From JAHHLP01 sp041609895 (GTDB lineage: Bacteria; Bacteroidota; Rhodothermia; Rhodothermales; JABDKH01), in contig JBFIPX010000015.1 in NCBI GenBank assembly GCA_041609895.1, forward strand, positions 1 to 32,893: a DNA stretch of 32,893 nucleotides. Reading direction: 5' to 3'. Made by a program: the position numbers and the translations under genes. The notes under the pieces are model-generated. The model did no database searches, was not told where the DNA came from, and saw nothing but the letters and a program-made list of their open reading frames with translations. Numbering within the stretch: position 1 is the stretch's first letter; each line of letters starts with the position of its first letter. Positions 31,070-32,893 of this stretch are shown here, one piece after another.

Positions 31070-31519
31070 TTCTCCTGAACCTGATAAGATCGCACCGGAT
31101 CAGGCACGCAATGAAAAAGCCCTCAATCCAGCGTCGTGGAAGTCCACAATTCACTGGGCTGAAGGCTTGAGAGCGCCGCCGGTACGAATTAAGTGAAACG
31201 TTGTCTTGGACAAGCGCCGGGCGGAAGGGTTCCTGCTGCGGGCTGCACGACCGCGCTACTTCCGCTCGTTCCACTTCTTTTGCCTCGCGTCCGCCATTCT
31301 TCTCGTCGTGCTCGACCTCCACTTTATCGCCGGGAGGCCGGTGCGGGGCGTACACGAGCCCGTTTTACTCATAGGACACGCGGGAGCACAGGTATTTGTA
31401 AAGATCAACAAGCAGTCGCACACGAACGAGGCTAGCGGGCGGCATCGACCGTTTCACGTTGCGACTGTCCGCCTCAAAGCATATTTAGGGAGGTTGCAGA
31501 ATCAATACTCATCCGAATT
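31070..31519. other. Long divergent intergenic region
   Basis: About 450 bp between the RRM gene and the second kinase gene, containing promoters for at least one of them. A plus-strand frame at 31206-31523 (105 codons, TTG start) has one hydrophobic stretch but no ribosome site, is Arg/His-rich at both ends, and overlaps the kinase start; I do not accept it as a gene. GGGAGG at 31488-31493 lies 26 nt ahead of the kinase ATG, too far for that start. The RRM leader inverted repeat lies at 31080-31104. Confidence 0.45.
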
Positions 31520-32893
31520 ATGAACGGCAAGACCCTATCCCACTACAATATTGTTGGCGAAATCGGCCGAGGCGGCATGGGCGTCGTCTACAAGGCCGAG
31601 GATACGAAGCTCGACCGGACGGTCGCACTTAAGCTGCTTCCTCCGCACGCACTTCTTTCGGAAGATGACCGGGCACGCTTCTACAGGGAAGCCCGTTCAG
31701 CAGCGGCGTTGAGCCATCCTAACATCGCTCATGTGTACGAGATCGATGATGCGGATGTCGGCAACGGCGAGATCCGACCGTTCATCGCGATGGAGTACAT
31801 CGATGGGGATACGCTCACGGAGCGAATCGAGAAGGGTCCACTTCCGCTGAAGGACGCGATTTCGATCGCCACACAGATCGCGGAGGGGCTTCGCGCCGCG
31901 CACGACAAGAACATCGTCCACCGCGACGTCAAGAGCGGTAACATCATGATGACAAAGGACGGCGTCGTCAAGGTGCTTGACTTCGGGTTGGCCAAGACGG
32001 CATCGTCGACAAAACTCACGCAGATGGGCTCAACGCTTGGGACGGTGTCCTACATGAGTCCGGAGCAGGCCAAGGGTGAGGAGGTAGATCGGAGGAGCGA
32101 CATCTGGTCGCTGGGCGTCATCCTGTATGAAATGATCACCGGGCGCCTACCGTTTCCGGGAGACTACGAGCAAGCGATCGTCTACGGCATCCTGAACGAG
32201 GATCCGGAGTCGCTGACGACGCTGCGAGCGGGAGTCCCGTTGGCCCTAGACGGCGTGATCGCAAAGATGCTGGCGAAGGATCCCGACCTTCGATACCAGC
32301 ACGTCGATGAGCTTCCTGCCGACTTGAAGGCGATTGATCTCGGATCGGCAATCCATACGTCCCGTATCGCCACGTCGAGACCATCGATGCCTGCGGCCGG
32401 GGATGCTCACGAGCCGACCCTCTCCACGCCTGCGGCCGTCGGGTTCGCTGGTGCTATCAAGAAATCGTGGCCGGCCGTTGCGTTGGCAGCGGTTCTCATG
32501 TTTGCCATGGGTTGGTTGCTGAAACCGCAACCCGAGGTGGAAACCCCTCTCAGAAAGGTGCTGCTGCAGTTCCCGGAGATGCAGTCGATCGGGTTTCCGG
32601 ACATCTCAGCTGGGGGCCGGTGGATCACGTTCGTCGGGGCAGACACGGCAGGCGCTGTCGGCGTCTACCTATACGAGATGGCGACGGCAAACATGCTTCG
32701 CGTTCCGGGCTCCGAGCAATACGGATATGCTCACTTCTCCCCGAGTGGTCGCAATCTCCTGCTGGCAGGGTGGAGCAACAACGGCGCTGCGACGATGGTA
32801 GTCCCAAACGGCGGTCCGAATCAGGTGACGGCCGAAGGAACGTGGCATCTTTGGGAAACCGATGAGACTGTAGTCTACACCGGTTATGATGAC
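31520..32893 (+). CDS. Ser/Thr protein kinase with WD40/TolB-like region, N-terminal part
   Basis: The gene has no stop before the window end; 458 codons are visible. Residues 9-270 are a complete Hanks-type kinase domain: IGRGGMGVVYKA glycine loop, Lys38 in VALKLLPP, HRDVKSGNIM (catalytic Asp136, Asn141), DFGLAKT (154-160), MSPEQAKG. It is directly recognised by its N-terminal MNGKTLSHYNIVGEIGRGGM. A membrane helix follows at about 318-336 (WPAVALAAVLMFAMGWLL). After it the sequence shows beta-strand-like repeats (SIGFPDISAGGRWITFVG; YGYAHFSPSGRNLLLAG) that look like TolB/WD40 propeller blades, a common output of these kinases in Rhodothermales and Acidobacteria. It is independent of the kinase at 22389: the two sensor parts differ. 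The ATG has no close ribosome site. Confidence 0.93.
   Translation, partial: MNGKTLSHYNIVGEIGRGGMGVVYKAEDTKLDRTVALKLLPPHALLSEDDRARFYREARSAAALSHPNIAHVYEIDDADVGNGEIRPFIAMEYIDGDTLTERIEKGPLPLKDAISIATQIAEGLRAAHDKNIVHRDVKSGNIMMTKDGVVKVLDFGLAKTASSTKLTQMGSTLGTVSYMSPEQAKGEEVDRRSDIWSLGVILYEMITGRLPFPGDYEQAIVYGILNEDPESLTTLRAGVPLALDGVIAKMLAKDPDLRYQHVDELPADLKAIDLGSAIHTSRIATSRPSMPAAGDAHEPTLSTPAAVGFAGAIKKSWPAVALAAVLMFAMGWLLKPQPEVETPLRKVLLQFPEMQSIGFPDISAGGRWITFVGADTAGAVGVYLYEMATANMLRVPGSEQYGYAHFSPSGRNLLLAGWSNNGAATMVVPNGGPNQVTAEGTWHLWETDETVVYTGYDD

Noticed and set aside
31206..31523. 105-codon plus-strand frame before the second kinase
   Set aside because: TTG start without ribosome site, Arg/His-rich ends, no homology pattern, overlaps the kinase start by 4 nt by chance of the frame.
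1..32893. CRISPR arrays, tRNA/rRNA genes, transposases, phage or toxin-antitoxin genes
   Set aside because: No direct-repeat arrays, RNA-gene signatures or such protein motifs were found on either strand.

Overview
The window looks like a chromosomal stretch of a Gram-negative, aerobic bacterium of the Bacteroidota/Rhodothermota kind (Rhodothermales- or Balneolales-like; inferred, not proven). Evidence: a secreted metalloprotease ending in a type IX secretion (Por) sorting domain, an 863-codon carboxypeptidase-regulatory/TonB-type outer-membrane receptor, several lipoproteins, an ECF sigma factor of the TIGR02999 type overlapping a Ser/Thr kinase gene, c-type cytochromes, and a fairly high G+C coding style. 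I see no rRNA, tRNA, CRISPR, transposase or phage gene. Gene order reads as ordinary chromosome with many short transcription units.

Layout. 1-1879: start of a small HHE-like protein (minus), then a pair of a Tat-exported NusG-domain-II-like protein and an ApbE FMN transferase (plus), which points to extracytoplasmic flavin chemistry. 2017-5444 (all minus): OB-fold lipoprotein, nitrilase-family amidase, a secreted protein built from two copies of an unrecognised ~97-residue domain, and a frameshifted gene remnant. 5823-8533 (plus): SMP-30-like beta-propeller lipoprotein, creatininase-family hydrolase and nagB glucosamine-6-phosphate deaminase, tightly spaced and convergent with a sodium:solute symporter (8584-10374), a likely small carbohydrate/amino-sugar utilisation locus. 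10501-12235 (minus): ScyD/ScyE-like propeller and a monohaem cytochrome c. 12519-14313 (plus): DUF5671-type membrane protein, overlapping anchored small protein, and a methyltransferase. 14324-16897 (minus): TonB-type receptor. 17141-19816 (minus): a striking fusion of a five-helix, bis-His membrane module, a pentahaem cytochrome c region and TPRs, divergent from a cation-chloride-cotransporter-family permease (20118-22340). 22389-26158 (minus): kinase-TPR receptor and its overlapping ECF sigma gene, divergent from the T9SS metalloprotease (26288-28309). 28670-30710 (plus): lipoprotein, DUF547 protein, DUF427 protein. 30803-31069 (minus): RRM RNA-binding protein with a very clear terminator. 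31520-end (plus): a second Ser/Thr kinase, cut by the window edge.

Most noteworthy: the b-type/c-type/TPR cytochrome fusion with a CX4CH haem site; the cysteine-rich NusG-II/ApbE pair; the duplicated-domain secreted protein; the single-base-frameshifted remnant at 5048-5444; and an 18-bp tandem duplication next to a strong Shine-Dalgarno/CTG combination ahead of the 28670 lipoprotein. No complete new defence or mobile system is visible; the window is mostly housekeeping and accessory metabolism. Function calls come from motif reading and remembered family patterns; no database search was run.
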